Positions 37,398 to 47,109 of a DNA stretch of 64,000 bases are shown in pieces. The stretch covers positions 48,486 through 112,485 of the forward strand of contig NZ_CALTSY010000003.1 in the NCBI RefSeq assembly GCF_943908415.1, given 5' to 3'. This DNA is from an uncultured Anaerococcus sp. Its GTDB lineage: Bacteria; Bacillota; Clostridia; Tissierellales; Peptoniphilaceae. The notes below the pieces were generated by a model, which was not told the origin of the DNA, made no database searches, and saw nothing but the letters and a program-made list of their open reading frames with translations. Position numbers and translations under genes: made by a program. How positions within the stretch are numbered: position 1 is the stretch's first letter; every line of letters begins with the position of its first letter.

Positions 37398-40367
37398 ATG
37401 TCGACAAATAATAAAAATCAAATACCTAAGGCACTTTTGTTAGCCCTAGCACTATTTAAAATTGTACCTGTATCTGAGTCTTTAGCTGATTCAGAAAGTC
37501 AGACTGTAGATGAAGTAAAAGAAGTATCTACTAATGATGTAGAAAATGCCCAAAAAGAAGTTGATAGATTAAAAGAAGAAGTAAAAATAGCAGAAGAAAA
37601 TCTTAACACTGCCCAAAGTGAGTTTGCAGAAGCAAAAGCTAAGCAAGAAGATCTAGATAGTAATTTAAATGCTGCACAAATAAATTATGATAATGCTAAA
37701 AAAGCAAAAGATGAAGCAGATAGTAATCTTTATGAAGCTTATGAAAAACAAAATGAAGCATCAGATGAAGTCATAGATATTCAAGAACGAATACAGGCAC
37801 AAAGAGAAGCTGAAGCTGCACTAGCTGAAGCAAATAATGATTTAGAATCTGCAAAAAGCGAACAAGCTGCAAAACAAGATGAAGTTAAAAATGCCGAAGC
37901 TAAGTATACAGAGGCAGTACAAGAATATTCAGAGTCCTTTGCATTACTAGAGGAAGCCAATGCTAATTACGAAGAAGTAAAAGCTGACTACGACAATGGA
38001 GTAATGGATGAGCTTGAAAAAAATGTATCTGATGGTGAAGCTGAGATTGATAAATTAAAAAATGAAATTGATAATGTAGATAACTCAGCATATACTAATC
38101 TAGAAAAGCAAGAAGAACTTAAAGAAAAAAAAGAAATATACGAAGCTGATGAAGCAAACTATTTGGAAAAATCGCAAGAACATACAAATGCGATTATAGC
38201 ATTAAACGAAAGAAAAGCTAAAATTAGTGAAAAACAAAAAGAAAAAGATGATATAAATAATGAGATAGAAGAGGCTACACATAAGTGGCATGATATTTCT
38301 ACTAAGCTTAAAAAGGGAGATCTTTCAGTTACCGAAGAGGATGAAGAGGCTGCCTATAAAGAGCTTAAAGATCTAAAGAATAAGTATAAAGATAGACTTG
38401 CTAGCATAGATAAGGAAATAGAAGAACTAGAAGAAAATTTAATATCAGATCAAGCAAATGTAGATAATTTATCTTCTGATTTAGGAGAAGCCTTTAACAA
38501 ACTTACTGATTCATCACAAGAATTATACGAATCTGAAGAAAGTATTAAAGTAGAAAAGGAGATGGCATCAGGAGAGCTAAGCTTAGAAAATATATCTCAA
38601 AAAATAGCAGAAGCAGAAGAAGCTGCCCAAAAGGCTGAAGAAGAATCCGAACAAGCCCTAGATGCTTTAGATAAAGCTAAAGAAAATTATGAAAAAACTT
38701 TAGAAAATGTAGAATTTGATAGAGCTCATTATAAAGAAAGCATAAGAACTTACAAAGATTATATTGAAAAAAATAAAATAAGTGGTTATTGGTCAGATGA
38801 AGATATAGAGGGTTTTAGAAAATCAATAGAGTATTATGAAGAGGAGCTAGCTAAACTAGATCCTAAAGTTGAAGAAGCTAGAAAAGTTTTAAATGATGCA
38901 GAAGTTAGGTCAAACCAAGCTTTAGAACAAGCATTAGTGGCTAATGCAAGATCAACATCCTTATATGAAGCTAAAAAAACACTTGGTGAACTAGAAAAAG
39001 CAAATGAGCAAAAGAGAGAAGAGCTTAGAGAAAACCTAGCAAAATTAGAAGATAAACTAGAAGAAGATAAAAAAGCCTTAGATAATGCCAAAGCTGAACT
39101 TGCTGAAGCTCAAAATAATATTGATGAAGTAAATCAACTAATAGCTGACAGCAAAGAAGAATTAGAAATAGCTCAAAAAGCTCTAGAAGATGCTTATAAA
39201 GAACGTAAAACAGCAAAAGAAAATTTAACTAAAGCTGAAGAAAAAGTTGCTGAATTAGAAAAAAAACTTAGGGATAATAAGGCTACAGATGAAGAATTGG
39301 CAAAAGCAAAAGAGGAATTATCCAAAGCTAAAGAAGAACTAGCAAAAGCAAAAGAAGAAGCAAAAGAAGCTAAAGATAAGCTCAACGAAGCTAGTGAATC
39401 TTTAAGTAAGAATAAAGAAGAAAAGAAAAAAGCTGATGAGGATTTAGAAGCTGCTGAGAAAAAGGTAGATGAAGCTCAAAAAACACTTAAAGAAAAAGAA
39501 GATGAGCTCCTTTCTGCAGAAGATAAAGTAAATGTAAGCAAAGCAAAAGAATCACTAAGAAAATTGATAGAGACAGCTAAGAACTTTGATGATGAACAAC
39601 TAGACAAAATAGTTAAGGAAGTGGAAGAAGCTTTAGAAGAACCAAATCTTACTGTATCTGAGATTATAGATTTGGAAAATAAATTAACTGATGCAATAAG
39701 CAAAGTAAAAGATAAGGATAAGCCAGCAGATCCTGACAAAACAGATGAAAAAGAAGAATCAAAAGTAGAAGAAGATTATAAGAATATGTTCTTAGAAAAT
39801 CTTTTAACTTTGTCCAAGCTAACAGATTCAGAAAAAGAATCATTTAAAGCAAGAATGGATAAGGCAAAAACAAATGGCGAAATCTATGATATCTATAATG
39901 AAGCTATTGAATTAAATAATTCTCGTTCTAAAAAAATTGTTGAAGATAATAAGGATGAAGAAAAGCTTGATCCAAACAAAACTATTGATAATGAAAACAA
40001 AGAAAAAGGCAAAATAGCACCAAGTATTCCTATTAACGATATACTAAAAAATAGGAAGCCATCAGTAAGTGTTTCAAGCAATATTGTATATGTGCCAAGA
40101 GAATACAAAAATATCAAACATGGATTCTATAAGAAATCTATCTTATTAGAAAAACATAATATTTTAAAAAGAGCATTTATTGAAAACAAGATAAGGTCTG
40201 AAGCTTGTAAGTGGATATTAAAACATGCTCCAAATATTGCAAAAGCAAATAGAAACGAGCTTCAAAGATTAATATATCAAGCAGAGTCTCTACAAAAGAA
40301 AGCTAAAGCAATACTTGTAGAATACGATAAGATTTTAAAGATAGATGATAAGTGTAAAGATTTATAG
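37398..40367 (+). CDS. Large exported coiled-coil surface protein, unknown function
   Basis: 989 residues. An N-terminal hydrophobic segment (ALLLALALFKIVPVSESLA) acts as a signal peptide. Residues about 45-790 are almost entirely heptad-rich coiled coil (Ala/Glu/Lys repeats such as EELAKAKEELSKAKEEL), as in streptococcal M-like or Spa-type rods. A Pro/Asp-rich break follows near 790-805, then a distinct basic C-terminal region (about 890-989) with paired Lys/Arg and a SEACKWILKHAPNIAKA helix. No LPXTG or membrane anchor is present; the basic tail may bind wall polymers. Likely co-expressed with the subtilase upstream. I do not recognise the C-terminal domain. Confidence 0.8.
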   Translation: MSTNNKNQIPKALLLALALFKIVPVSESLADSESQTVDEVKEVSTNDVENAQKEVDRLKEEVKIAEENLNTAQSEFAEAKAKQEDLDSNLNAAQINYDNAKKAKDEADSNLYEAYEKQNEASDEVIDIQERIQAQREAEAALAEANNDLESAKSEQAAKQDEVKNAEAKYTEAVQEYSESFALLEEANANYEEVKADYDNGVMDELEKNVSDGEAEIDKLKNEIDNVDNSAYTNLEKQEELKEKKEIYEADEANYLEKSQEHTNAIIALNERKAKISEKQKEKDDINNEIEEATHKWHDISTKLKKGDLSVTEEDEEAAYKELKDLKNKYKDRLASIDKEIEELEENLISDQANVDNLSSDLGEAFNKLTDSSQELYESEESIKVEKEMASGELSLENISQKIAEAEEAAQKAEEESEQALDALDKAKENYEKTLENVEFDRAHYKESIRTYKDYIEKNKISGYWSDEDIEGFRKSIEYYEEELAKLDPKVEEARKVLNDAEVRSNQALEQALVANARSTSLYEAKKTLGELEKANEQKREELRENLAKLEDKLEEDKKALDNAKAELAEAQNNIDEVNQLIADSKEELEIAQKALEDAYKERKTAKENLTKAEEKVAELEKKLRDNKATDEELAKAKEELSKAKEELAKAKEEAKEAKDKLNEASESLSKNKEEKKKADEDLEAAEKKVDEAQKTLKEKEDELLSAEDKVNVSKAKESLRKLIETAKNFDDEQLDKIVKEVEEALEEPNLTVSEIIDLENKLTDAISKVKDKDKPADPDKTDEKEESKVEEDYKNMFLENLLTLSKLTDSEKESFKARMDKAKTNGEIYDIYNEAIELNNSRSKKIVEDNKDEEKLDPNKTIDNENKEKGKIAPSIPINDILKNRKPSVSVSSNIVYVPREYKNIKHGFYKKSILLEKHNILKRAFIENKIRSEACKWILKHAPNIAKANRNELQRLIYQAESLQKKAKAILVEYDKILKIDDKCKDL

Positions 40368-40393
40368 ATAATAAGTAAATATAAAATATAAGA

Positions 40394-40445
40394 GGATAGG
40401 AAGTGATTGTTACTTAGCTTTGGATAAGGACCATATTTCCTATCC
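40394..40445 (+). other. Long-loop hairpin after the coiled-coil gene
   Basis: GGATAGGAA and TTCCTATCC are perfect 9-bp arms around 34 nt, followed by CTATATCTTTATAT. It may end transcription of the surface-protein genes, though the T-run is poor. Together with the promoter, riboswitch and terminator below, it accounts for most of the 374-bp gap before thiC. Confidence 0.45.
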
Positions 40446-40475
40446 CTATATCTTTATATAAAAAACACAAAGTTG

Positions 40476-40504
40476 TTGACAAAGTCTTAAAGCCATGTTA
40501 GGAT
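40476..40504 (+). promoter_or_regulatory. thiC promoter
   Basis: A perfect TTGACA (40476-40481) and TAGGAT (40499-40504) with 17-bp spacing, about 20 bp before the riboswitch. Confidence 0.65.
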
Positions 40505-40527
40505 TAAGTTAGATTAACAATTATATA

Positions 40528-40611
40528 ACTGCGGGGGGACTTTTTATTAAAGTTGAGAAGGTAAAACCTGACCCTTAGAACCTGTTAGTTAATACTAGCG
40601 TAGGGAGCAAA
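40528..40611 (+). promoter_or_regulatory. TPP riboswitch (THI element) controlling thiC
   Basis: The aptamer has the conserved GGGGGG start, TTGAGA (a variant of CTGAGA), ACCCTTAGAACCTG and CGTAGGGAGC, with outer TGC/GCA pairing. It binds thiamine pyrophosphate. A hairpin with seven Ts at 40621-40649 follows directly, so control is probably by transcription termination. Confidence 0.9.
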
Positions 40612-40620
40612 AATATGTAG

Positions 40621-40649
40621 TACTTGCAGATTTTTGCAGGTATTTTTTT
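40621..40649 (+). terminator. Riboswitch-controlled terminator before thiC
   Basis: TACTTGCA and TGCAGGTA pair (one G-T) around a 6-nt loop and are followed by seven Ts, 91 bp before the thiC start. Confidence 0.8.
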
Positions 40650-40741
40650 ATTAAGAAAATACCATTAAAACAATAAGTATATAAATCTACACAGGTTCTT
40701 CTATACATAAGTATAAAGCTAATAAAGAAAAGGAGAACTAA

Positions 40742-42049
40742 ATGCAAAGAAATTACAAGACACAAATGCAAGCAGCTAGAATGGGAATTATAACTCCAGA
40801 AATGGAAACAGTTGCTAAAAAAGAATCCATGGATCCAGAGATATTACGAGGATATATAGCTGAGGGTAAGGCTATAATACCAGCAAATATCAAGCATAAG
40901 TCCCTAAATCCAGAAGGCGTAGGATCTATGCTAACAACTAAGGTAAACGTAAACCTAGGTATATCACGTGATGCAACAGACTACGATAAGGAAATAGAAA
41001 AAGTAAATAGGACGGTGGAACTAGGAGCTCACGCTATAATGGATTTATCTTCCCATGGTAATACCCAACCATTTAGGCAAAAGCTAGTAGAAGAAAGCAA
41101 GGTAATGCTAGGTACTGTTCCAGTTTATGATGCTGTAATTCATTATCAAAGAGACCTTAAAGATATAAGTGGTAAAGACTTTGTAGATGTAGTAAGGCTA
41201 CATGCAGAAGATGGGGTAGACTTTGTAACCCTACACTGTGGCATAAATAAAAAGACCATGGATCAAATTAAAAATGAAAAAAGAAAAATGAACATAATTT
41301 CTCGTGGTGGATCATTAGTATTTGCATGGATGAGTATGACTGGAGAGGAAAACCCATTTTATGAATACTATGATGAAATCCTAGATATTTGTCGTGAGTA
41401 CGACGTCACCATATCTCTAGGAGATGCTTGTAGACCAGGATGTCTTGCAGATGCTTCAGACATTTCACAAATAGATGAGCTAGTAAGACTAGGTGAACTT
41501 ACCCAAAGAGCTTGGGATAAGGATGTACAAGTAATGGTAGAAGGCCCAGGACATATGCCAATGGATCAAATAGCAGCCAATATGAAAATCCAAGAAACCC
41601 TATGCAAGGGAGCTCCATTCTACGTTCTAGGACCAATAGTTACAGATATTGCACCAGGCTATGACCATATAACAGCAGCTATAGGTGGAGCAATAGCAGC
41701 ACAAAATGGAGCAAGTTTCCTATGCTACGTAACACCAGCTGAACACTTAGGCCTACCAAATGTGGAAGACACTAGAGAAGGGATAATAGCAACAAAGATT
41801 GCAGCCCATGCAGCAGACATAGCAAACAAGCTACCACATGCAAGAGATGTAGATGATCAAATGGCAGATGCTAGAAGAAAACTAGACTGGGCAACACAAT
41901 TTAGCCTAGCCATGGATCCAGAAAAAGCACGTACAAAAAGAGACGAGTACAAGCCAGAAAATGAAGACTCCTGCTCTATGTGCGGTAAGTTCTGCTCAAT
42001 AAGAAGTATGAACAAGGCTCTAGAAGGTGAAGAAATAGATATACTATAA
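40742..42049 (+). CDS. thiC: Phosphomethylpyrimidine synthase ThiC
   Basis: 435 residues. ThiC is a radical SAM enzyme that rearranges aminoimidazole ribotide to hydroxymethylpyrimidine phosphate for thiamine. The cluster-binding CSMCGKFCS (CxxCxxxxC) is near the C-terminus, as expected, and [11 protein letters not shown] and GDACRPGC blocks are intact. The start has AAAGGAG upstream. It is monocistronic, under a TPP riboswitch. No other thiamine synthesis gene is nearby, so thiazole or coupling enzymes must be elsewhere. Confidence 0.97.
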   Translation: MQRNYKTQMQAARMGIITPEMETVAKKESMDPEILRGYIAEGKAIIPANIKHKSLNPEGVGSMLTTKVNVNLGISRDATDYDKEIEKVNRTVELGAHAIMDLSSHGNTQPFRQKLVEESKVMLGTVPVYDAVIHYQRDLKDISGKDFVDVVRLHAEDGVDFVTLHCGINKKTMDQIKNEKRKMNIISRGGSLVFAWMSMTGEENPFYEYYDEILDICREYDVTISLGDACRPGCLADASDISQIDELVRLGELTQRAWDKDVQVMVEGPGHMPMDQIAANMKIQETLCKGAPFYVLGPIVTDIAPGYDHITAAIGGAIAAQNGASFLCYVTPAEHLGLPNVEDTREGIIATKIAAHAADIANKLPHARDVDDQMADARRKLDWATQFSLAMDPEKARTKRDEYKPENEDSCSMCGKFCSIRSMNKALEGEEIDIL

Positions 42050-42063
42050 TAATTATAAGTAAA

Positions 42064-42090
42064 GGCGAGGATAAAATCCTCGTCTTTTTT
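42064..42090 (+). terminator. Terminator after thiC
   Basis: GGCGAGGA and TCCTCGTC form an 8-bp stem (one G-T pair) with a 5-nt loop and a run of six Ts. Confidence 0.88.
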
Positions 42091-42184
42091 GGTATAATGA
42101 ATTCAAAGTTCGATAGATAAATAAGCCCTATACTTAAAATAGTAAGATGGATTTAAAGATGAATTATATAATTAAGGAGTTAAC

Positions 42185-42826
42185 ATGAAATATGAATTAA
42201 TAATATTTGACATGGATGGTTTGATGTTTGATACAGAAAGAATGTATTATGAGACATGTCGTAAGTTCGCATCAGATTATGGATTTGACTACAATATAGA
42301 CAAAAGAAATCTCATGGCAGGAATGAGTGAAGCAGGTATCCATGACTTTATAGCTAAGGATATTGGAGATGTGGAAAAGACCACAAGATTTAGGAATAAA
42401 CTAAAAGATTATAGAAAAGAATACTTTGAAACTTATACTGGAAGCCTTAAAAAGAAAGGGCTATTAGAGCTACTAGAATTCTTAAAAGAAAATAATATCA
42501 GAGCATGCGTCGCATCATCATCCTCCCGTGAAAAAATCAATTTCTTACTAGAAAAAGAAGAGATAGCAGATTACTTTGATTTTATTATATCTGGTGAAGA
42601 GCTTAAAGAGAGCAAGCCTAATCCAGAGATTTTCTTAAAAGCAATAGAAAAATCAGGGATAGATAAGGATAAAGCCCTTATTCTAGAAGATTCCAATAAT
42701 GGATACAAGGCAGCAAGAGCTTCAGCTATAGATTATTTAATCATTCACGATACTTATTTTGACAAAAACTTTGAAGCTGATAGGGAAGTTGATGATTTAT
42801 CACAGGCGATAGATTATATCAATTGA
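42185..42826 (+). CDS. HAD-IA phosphatase, beta-phosphoglucomutase-like
   Basis: 213 residues with motif I FDMDGLMFDTE (residues 8-18), a small helical cap, motif II VASSSSREK, and motif IV ILEDSNNGYKAA. The DMDG...DTE form is that of sugar-phosphate mutases and phosphatases (PGMB/YcjU type). The last Asp-plus-two position is Asp, consistent with activity. The substrate is not clear. It precedes the MurNAc operon but has a 95-bp gap with an independent promoter between. Confidence 0.88.
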   Translation: MKYELIIFDMDGLMFDTERMYYETCRKFASDYGFDYNIDKRNLMAGMSEAGIHDFIAKDIGDVEKTTRFRNKLKDYRKEYFETYTGSLKKKGLLELLEFLKENNIRACVASSSSREKINFLLEKEEIADYFDFIISGEELKESKPNPEIFLKAIEKSGIDKDKALILEDSNNGYKAARASAIDYLIIHDTYFDKNFEADREVDDLSQAIDYIN

Positions 42827-42827
42827 T

Positions 42828-42845
42828 AAAATAAATATTTATTTT
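42828..42845. repeat. 18-bp AT palindrome before the murR promoter
   Basis: AAAATAAATATTTATTTT is perfectly self-complementary and lies 13 bp upstream of the -35 box of the murR promoter. It may be a weak terminator for the HAD gene or a regulator site. Confidence 0.4.
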
Positions 42846-42858
42846 GGTCCACTATATA

Positions 42859-42886
42859 TTGAAATATTTATTTAATAACATACAAT
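42859..42886 (+). promoter_or_regulatory. Promoter of the murR-mupG-murQ-murP operon
   Basis: TTGAAA (42859-42864) and TACAAT (42881-42886) with 16-bp spacing. The predicted start near 42893 falls next to the GAAAAGCTTTTC palindrome. Confidence 0.6.
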
Positions 42887-42894
42887 ATAAGTAA

Positions 42895-42906
42895 GAAAAG
42901 CTTTTC
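42895..42906. promoter_or_regulatory. Putative MurR operator
   Basis: GAAAAGCTTTTC, a perfect 12-bp palindrome 8 bp after the -10 box and 15 bp before the murR ATG, where a bound repressor would block transcription. The identical sequence is in the same position before the PBP4B-esterase gene at 56837-56848. Confidence 0.6.
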
Positions 42907-42921
42907 GTTAGTGAGGTAGAT

Positions 42922-43767
42922 ATGGATTATTTAATAAAAATCAATCAAAGAATAGATGAATTTACACCATCAGATAAGAAAATAGCAGATTTTATAATTA
43001 ATAATCCTAAGCAGACAGTAAATTCTAACACATCTGAATTAGCAACTATGACAGAAACAAGTCAATCAGCAATTATACGTTTTGTTAAAAAGATAGGATA
43101 CAAGGGATATATAGATCTTAAACTTGATATTGCAGGTTCTTTAGAAGCTGATAGTGAACTCTTAAAAGATGAAGTTATAGCAGGTGGAGATTATATAGAG
43201 AGCATAATCTCAAAAAGTAAGAACAATGTTTCATCTGCTGTAGAGAAGACTTTTGCCTTAATTGATAAGGAAATTATAAAAAGGGCAGTAGATGAAATTA
43301 ATAAGGCGAATTCTGTGTATTTGGCAGGTGTAGGTAGCTCAGGACTTATATGTGAGGATTTTTTATATAAGCTTCAAAGAGCAGGTAAAAAAGCCTATTA
43401 CCAAAGAGATGCCCACACTAATTTGTCTCTTATAACAAATATAAGTAAGGAGGATATTTTAGTTTCTATAAGCTATTCTGGCAATACAGAAGAAGTTATA
43501 ATAGCTTCAGAATTTGCAAAAAAAATTGGAGCTAAAGTTATATGCATTAGTAAATCATCTGCAAGTAGCCTAGCCCATATAGCTGATGAGCTACTATTAA
43601 TTCCAGAAATAGAAAAAGAAATGCGTTTTGGAGCTATTTCTTCCAGATTATCATCACAAATTATAACTGATATCCTCTACTACGGATATATTTCAAGAAA
43701 TATGGATCAAGTTACTGAAAATTTGAGAATATCAAAGCAATTGACAAATAAATTAAAGGATAAATAA
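42922..43767 (+). CDS. murR: RpiR/MurR-family transcriptional regulator
   Basis: 281 residues: N-terminal helix-turn-helix (about 1-77; TSELATMTETSQSAIIRFVK) and C-terminal SIS sugar-phosphate-binding domain (about 125-250; AGVGSSGLICEDFLYK, SISYSGNTEEVI). MurR proteins repress MurNAc catabolic operons and respond to MurNAc-6-phosphate. It is the first gene of the operon; the next gene starts immediately after its stop. GTGAGG precedes the ATG. Confidence 0.9.
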   Translation: MDYLIKINQRIDEFTPSDKKIADFIINNPKQTVNSNTSELATMTETSQSAIIRFVKKIGYKGYIDLKLDIAGSLEADSELLKDEVIAGGDYIESIISKSKNNVSSAVEKTFALIDKEIIKRAVDEINKANSVYLAGVGSSGLICEDFLYKLQRAGKKAYYQRDAHTNLSLITNISKEDILVSISYSGNTEEVIIASEFAKKIGAKVICISKSSASSLAHIADELLLIPEIEKEMRFGAISSRLSSQIITDILYYGYISRNMDQVTENLRISKQLTNKLKDK

Positions 43768-44757
43768 ATGCTAGGATTTTCCGTATATTTAAAAGAAAAT
43801 ATTGATTTTAAAAAAGAAGTAGAAAAAAACAGGGATTTGGACTTAGTATTTACATCTTTAAACTACCAAGCAAGTGAAGAAAATTTTGAGGAATTTTTAA
43901 AGCTTTACGAATTATGCAAAGAAAATAATATAGAGATTTGTGTAGATATAAATGATAGAATTCTTAAGGATCATCCTCAATTAGTAGATATGTCATTGAC
44001 ATTAAGGCTAGATTTTGGATTTAGTTCAAAGCAAATATCCGAGTTATCTAAAAGTACAAATCTTGCAATAAATGCATCTACTGTAGATAAGAAATTGTTA
44101 CAAAGTCTAGAAAATTATAATACTAGGATGGATAAGATATTTGCTATTCATAATTTTTATCCCCTAGAATACAGCGGCTTATCTGAAATATATTTCATAG
44201 AGCAAAACGAATTAATAAGATCTTTTGGAATAAAGATTGGGGCTTTTATAGCAGGTAATGATAGGCTAAGGGGCCCAGTATTTAATGGACTTCCAAGCTT
44301 GGAAGATGATAGGTATAAAAATCCTTACCTAAGTTTTATTAAGCTAGAAAGAAAGTATGAACTAGATATGATTTTTCTAGCTGAAACTATTTTAGATAGA
44401 GATATGTCTTATATTAAAAGATTTTTAAATAATGGGGTGATAACTCTTCCTGTTTATTTAGATGATGATTATAAAGATTTAGAAGCTATTAAAGTTAGAC
44501 CGGATATAAGTGAATATATTATTAGAAATGAAAGGATAAAAATGGATGTAAATTCCACAAATCCCACTGAAATTAGAAGAGGAGATGTAGTCATTCTAAA
44601 CAATCTATCAGGTCGTTATTCTGGAGAAATTGAGCTAGTTAAAAAATATATTGGATCAAATAAGCAAAGAAATGTAATAGGAAGAGTAGATAAGGATTAT
44701 GAAGAGATCTTAGACTATATCAAAGGAGGGGATATCATTGAATTCGACAGAAGATAG
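43768..44757 (+). CDS. mupG: 6-phospho-N-acetylmuramidase MupG (DUF871 family)
   Basis: 329 residues with a TIM-barrel N-terminal part (MLGFSVYLKENID, then GLPSLEDDRY near the centre) and a C-terminal beta domain (about 250-329). In Staphylococcus aureus MupG cleaves MurNAc-6P-GlcNAc into MurNAc-6P and GlcNAc in the cytoplasm; the operon there is mupG-murQ-murP-murR, the same set in another order. It follows murR with no gap and overlaps murQ by 20 bases. Confidence 0.88.
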   Translation: MLGFSVYLKENIDFKKEVEKNRDLDLVFTSLNYQASEENFEEFLKLYELCKENNIEICVDINDRILKDHPQLVDMSLTLRLDFGFSSKQISELSKSTNLAINASTVDKKLLQSLENYNTRMDKIFAIHNFYPLEYSGLSEIYFIEQNELIRSFGIKIGAFIAGNDRLRGPVFNGLPSLEDDRYKNPYLSFIKLERKYELDMIFLAETILDRDMSYIKRFLNNGVITLPVYLDDDYKDLEAIKVRPDISEYIIRNERIKMDVNSTNPTEIRRGDVVILNNLSGRYSGEIELVKKYIGSNKQRNVIGRVDKDYEEILDYIKGGDIIEFDRR

Positions 44758-45613
44758 GAATCCTAATAGCTATGACCTAGACCTTAAATCTATAAGAGAA
44801 ATTTTAGAAATCATAAATCAGGAAGATCAAACTGTAGCTATTAGGGTAAAAGAATCCCTTGGGCAGATTGAAGCCCTGGTAGATGAGCTGGTAAATGTCT
44901 TTAATAAGGGTGGTAGGTTATTTTATCTAGGAGCTGGCACTAGTGGAAGACTCGGAGTTGTTGATGCATCAGAAACTGTACCTACATTTTCTGTAGACCC
45001 TAGTATGGTTACTGGACTCATAGCAGGTGGAGATGATGCCCTAAGAAATCCTATAGAAAATGCAGAAGATTCTAAAGAAGCAGCTAAGCTTGACTTAGAA
45101 AAAAACAAGCTAACAGCAAACGATTTCGTAATAGGGATAGCAGCTAGCGGCAGAACACCTTATTCTATAGGTGCAGTAAAATATGCCAAAGAAATCGGAG
45201 CGAAAACAGGATCCATAGCTTGCAATAGGGGAGCTGAGATTTCATCGTATGTGGATTATCCTATAGAAGTAGAAACTGGTCCAGAAGTTTTAAGTGGATC
45301 AACTAGGATGAAAGCTGGAACTGCAACAAAGATGGTCCTAAATATGATAACTACAACAGCCATGATAAAGATGGGAAAAGTATATGACAATCTTATGATA
45401 GATTTAAGACCTACTAATGAAAAACTAGTAGATAGAGCTACAAAAATTATAAGCGAAATAAGTGGTTGTGATTATGAAAAATCAAACAGATTGCTTAAAG
45501 AATCTAATAATAATGTAAAAATTGCTATAATCATGGCTAGTAAAAATGTAGATTATGAACAGGCTGAGAAGATTCTTAAAAAGAATAAAGGATTCATAAG
45601 AGAGGATTTATAG
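44738..45613 (+). CDS. murQ: N-acetylmuramic acid 6-phosphate etherase MurQ
   Basis: 291 residues with a SIS domain: FYLGAGTSGRLGVVDASETV contains the conserved catalytic Glu, and GPEVLSGSTRMKAGTATKM is the family signature. It removes lactate from MurNAc-6P to give GlcNAc-6P. It starts with TTG 44738, preceded by AAAGGAGGG, inside the end of mupG (20-base overlap). The murP start follows without a gap. Confidence 0.95.
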   Translation: MNSTEDRNPNSYDLDLKSIREILEIINQEDQTVAIRVKESLGQIEALVDELVNVFNKGGRLFYLGAGTSGRLGVVDASETVPTFSVDPSMVTGLIAGGDDALRNPIENAEDSKEAAKLDLEKNKLTANDFVIGIAASGRTPYSIGAVKYAKEIGAKTGSIACNRGAEISSYVDYPIEVETGPEVLSGSTRMKAGTATKMVLNMITTTAMIKMGKVYDNLMIDLRPTNEKLVDRATKIISEISGCDYEKSNRLLKESNNNVKIAIIMASKNVDYEQAEKILKKNKGFIREDL

Positions 45614-47092
45614 ATGGATAATAGAGAATTAGCAAAAAATTTAATAGATGATTTTGGAGGAGCTAATAATCTTGCCGAGGTTATCAATTGTATGACTAGA
45701 GTTAGAGTCAGGGTAAAAAACCCTGACAAGGTAGCTTATGATAGGATAAGAACTCATGAAGGAGTTATGGGTCTAGTAGAAGGTGATCAAATTCAGGTAG
45801 TATTAGGTCCTGGAAAAAGTGAAAAAGTAGCCAAGGCTATGGCAGAACTTTCTAATACTAAATTTTCTGAAGAAACAGAATCTATGAATAGTCAAGACAA
45901 CTACGAAGGTCAAACAGATAAACAAAATCTTGAAAGAAGAACAAAAGAAAATAAAGAAGCTTATAAGGCAAAGCAAAAGCAAAGTGGCTTTAAGAAATTT
46001 ACAGCAGCCATAGCGTCCATATTTGTACCGTTAATTCCGGCATTTGTAGGTGCAGGATTAATAGGAGGTATAGCATCAGTCCTATCCAATATGGCAACAG
46101 CAGGTACTATAAACGGTGATAATGTAAATACGCTCATACAGGTTTTAAATGTAATGAAGGGCGGACTTTATACCTATCTAAACATATTTATAGGTATCAA
46201 TGCTGCTAAGGTATTTGGAGCAAATGAAGGACTAGGCGGAGTAGTAGGCGGTATGGTCTACCTAGCAGGAATGAATCCAGATATGCCAATTAACAATATA
46301 TTCCTAGGCACCCCTCTTGCTGCAGGTCAAGGTGGAGTTATAGGAGTTTTGATTTCAGTTTACCTACTTAGCAAAATTGAAAATGCGTTCCATAAAGTCA
46401 TTCCAGATTCCTTAGATATAATATTAGTGCCTATGCTATCATTACTCATAGTAGGACTTTTAACAATGTTTATCATAATGCCATTTGCAGGTCTTATATC
46501 AAATGGATTAATAGGTTTTATTGATAGTGTAATTAATATGGGTGGTGCAATTTCAGGTTTTATACTTGGAGCACTTTTCCTACCAATGGTAATGTTAGGG
46601 CTTCATCAAATCCTAACTCCTATCCACGTTGCAATGATAGAAAGCCAAGGAGCAACATACTTGTTGCCAATACTTGCCATGGCAGGGGCAGGACAAGTAG
46701 GAGCAGCACTTGCTATACTTGTTAAATGTAGAAAAAATAAGCAAATAACCACAATAGCTAAAGGTGGACTCCCAGTAGGATTTTTAGGTATAGGAGAACC
46801 TTTAATATATGCTTTAACTCTGCCGATGGGCAAAGCCTTTATAACAGCTTGCCTTGGTGGTGGTATAGGTGGAGCAGTTATTGGAGCTATTGGTGGCATA
46901 GGAGCAACAGCCATAGGACCATCAGGACTAGCACTAATCCCACTTATTTACAATAATAGAGGCCTAGCATACCTAGTAGGACTTTTCGCAGGATATATTG
47001 GTGGATTTGTTCTAACATATTTCTTCGGTATAGATGATAAGTATGTAGAAGGAGCATCCCCAGATAATTCTAATAAATTTGAATTTAAATAG
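45614..47092 (+). CDS. murP: PTS MurNAc-type EIIBC permease MurP
   Basis: 492 residues: an EIIB domain (about 1-85) with the phosphorylated Cys in INCMTRVRVRV, a charged linker (90-125), then a glucose-family EIIC membrane domain with about ten helices (FVPLIPAFVGAGL, GIGEPLIYALTLP). It takes up and phosphorylates MurNAc or MurNAc-containing disaccharide. It lacks an EIIA domain; the free EIIA at 2960-3466 could serve it. Last gene of the operon, with a terminator after it. Confidence 0.93.
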   Translation: MDNRELAKNLIDDFGGANNLAEVINCMTRVRVRVKNPDKVAYDRIRTHEGVMGLVEGDQIQVVLGPGKSEKVAKAMAELSNTKFSEETESMNSQDNYEGQTDKQNLERRTKENKEAYKAKQKQSGFKKFTAAIASIFVPLIPAFVGAGLIGGIASVLSNMATAGTINGDNVNTLIQVLNVMKGGLYTYLNIFIGINAAKVFGANEGLGGVVGGMVYLAGMNPDMPINNIFLGTPLAAGQGGVIGVLISVYLLSKIENAFHKVIPDSLDIILVPMLSLLIVGLLTMFIIMPFAGLISNGLIGFIDSVINMGGAISGFILGALFLPMVMLGLHQILTPIHVAMIESQGATYLLPILAMAGAGQVGAALAILVKCRKNKQITTIAKGGLPVGFLGIGEPLIYALTLPMGKAFITACLGGGIGGAVIGAIGGIGATAIGPSGLALIPLIYNNRGLAYLVGLFAGYIGGFVLTYFFGIDDKYVEGASPDNSNKFEFK

Positions 47093-47109
47093 TTTTAATT
47101 TTAAAAAAC

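Noticed and set aside
38834..39739. Ser/Leu-rich open frames on the minus strand of the coiled-coil gene
   Set aside because: They are the reverse complement of Ala/Glu/Lys repeats, a common artefact.
36000..40000. Repeats suggesting a CRISPR array or DNA-level tandem repeats
   Set aside because: The repeats are protein-level FIVAR and heptad patterns with varying codons; no regular identical repeat and spacer structure occurs anywhere in the window.
37280..40367. LPXTG sorting signal in the two surface proteins
   Set aside because: Both C-termini were read to the end; no LPXTG-like motif followed by a hydrophobic segment is present.
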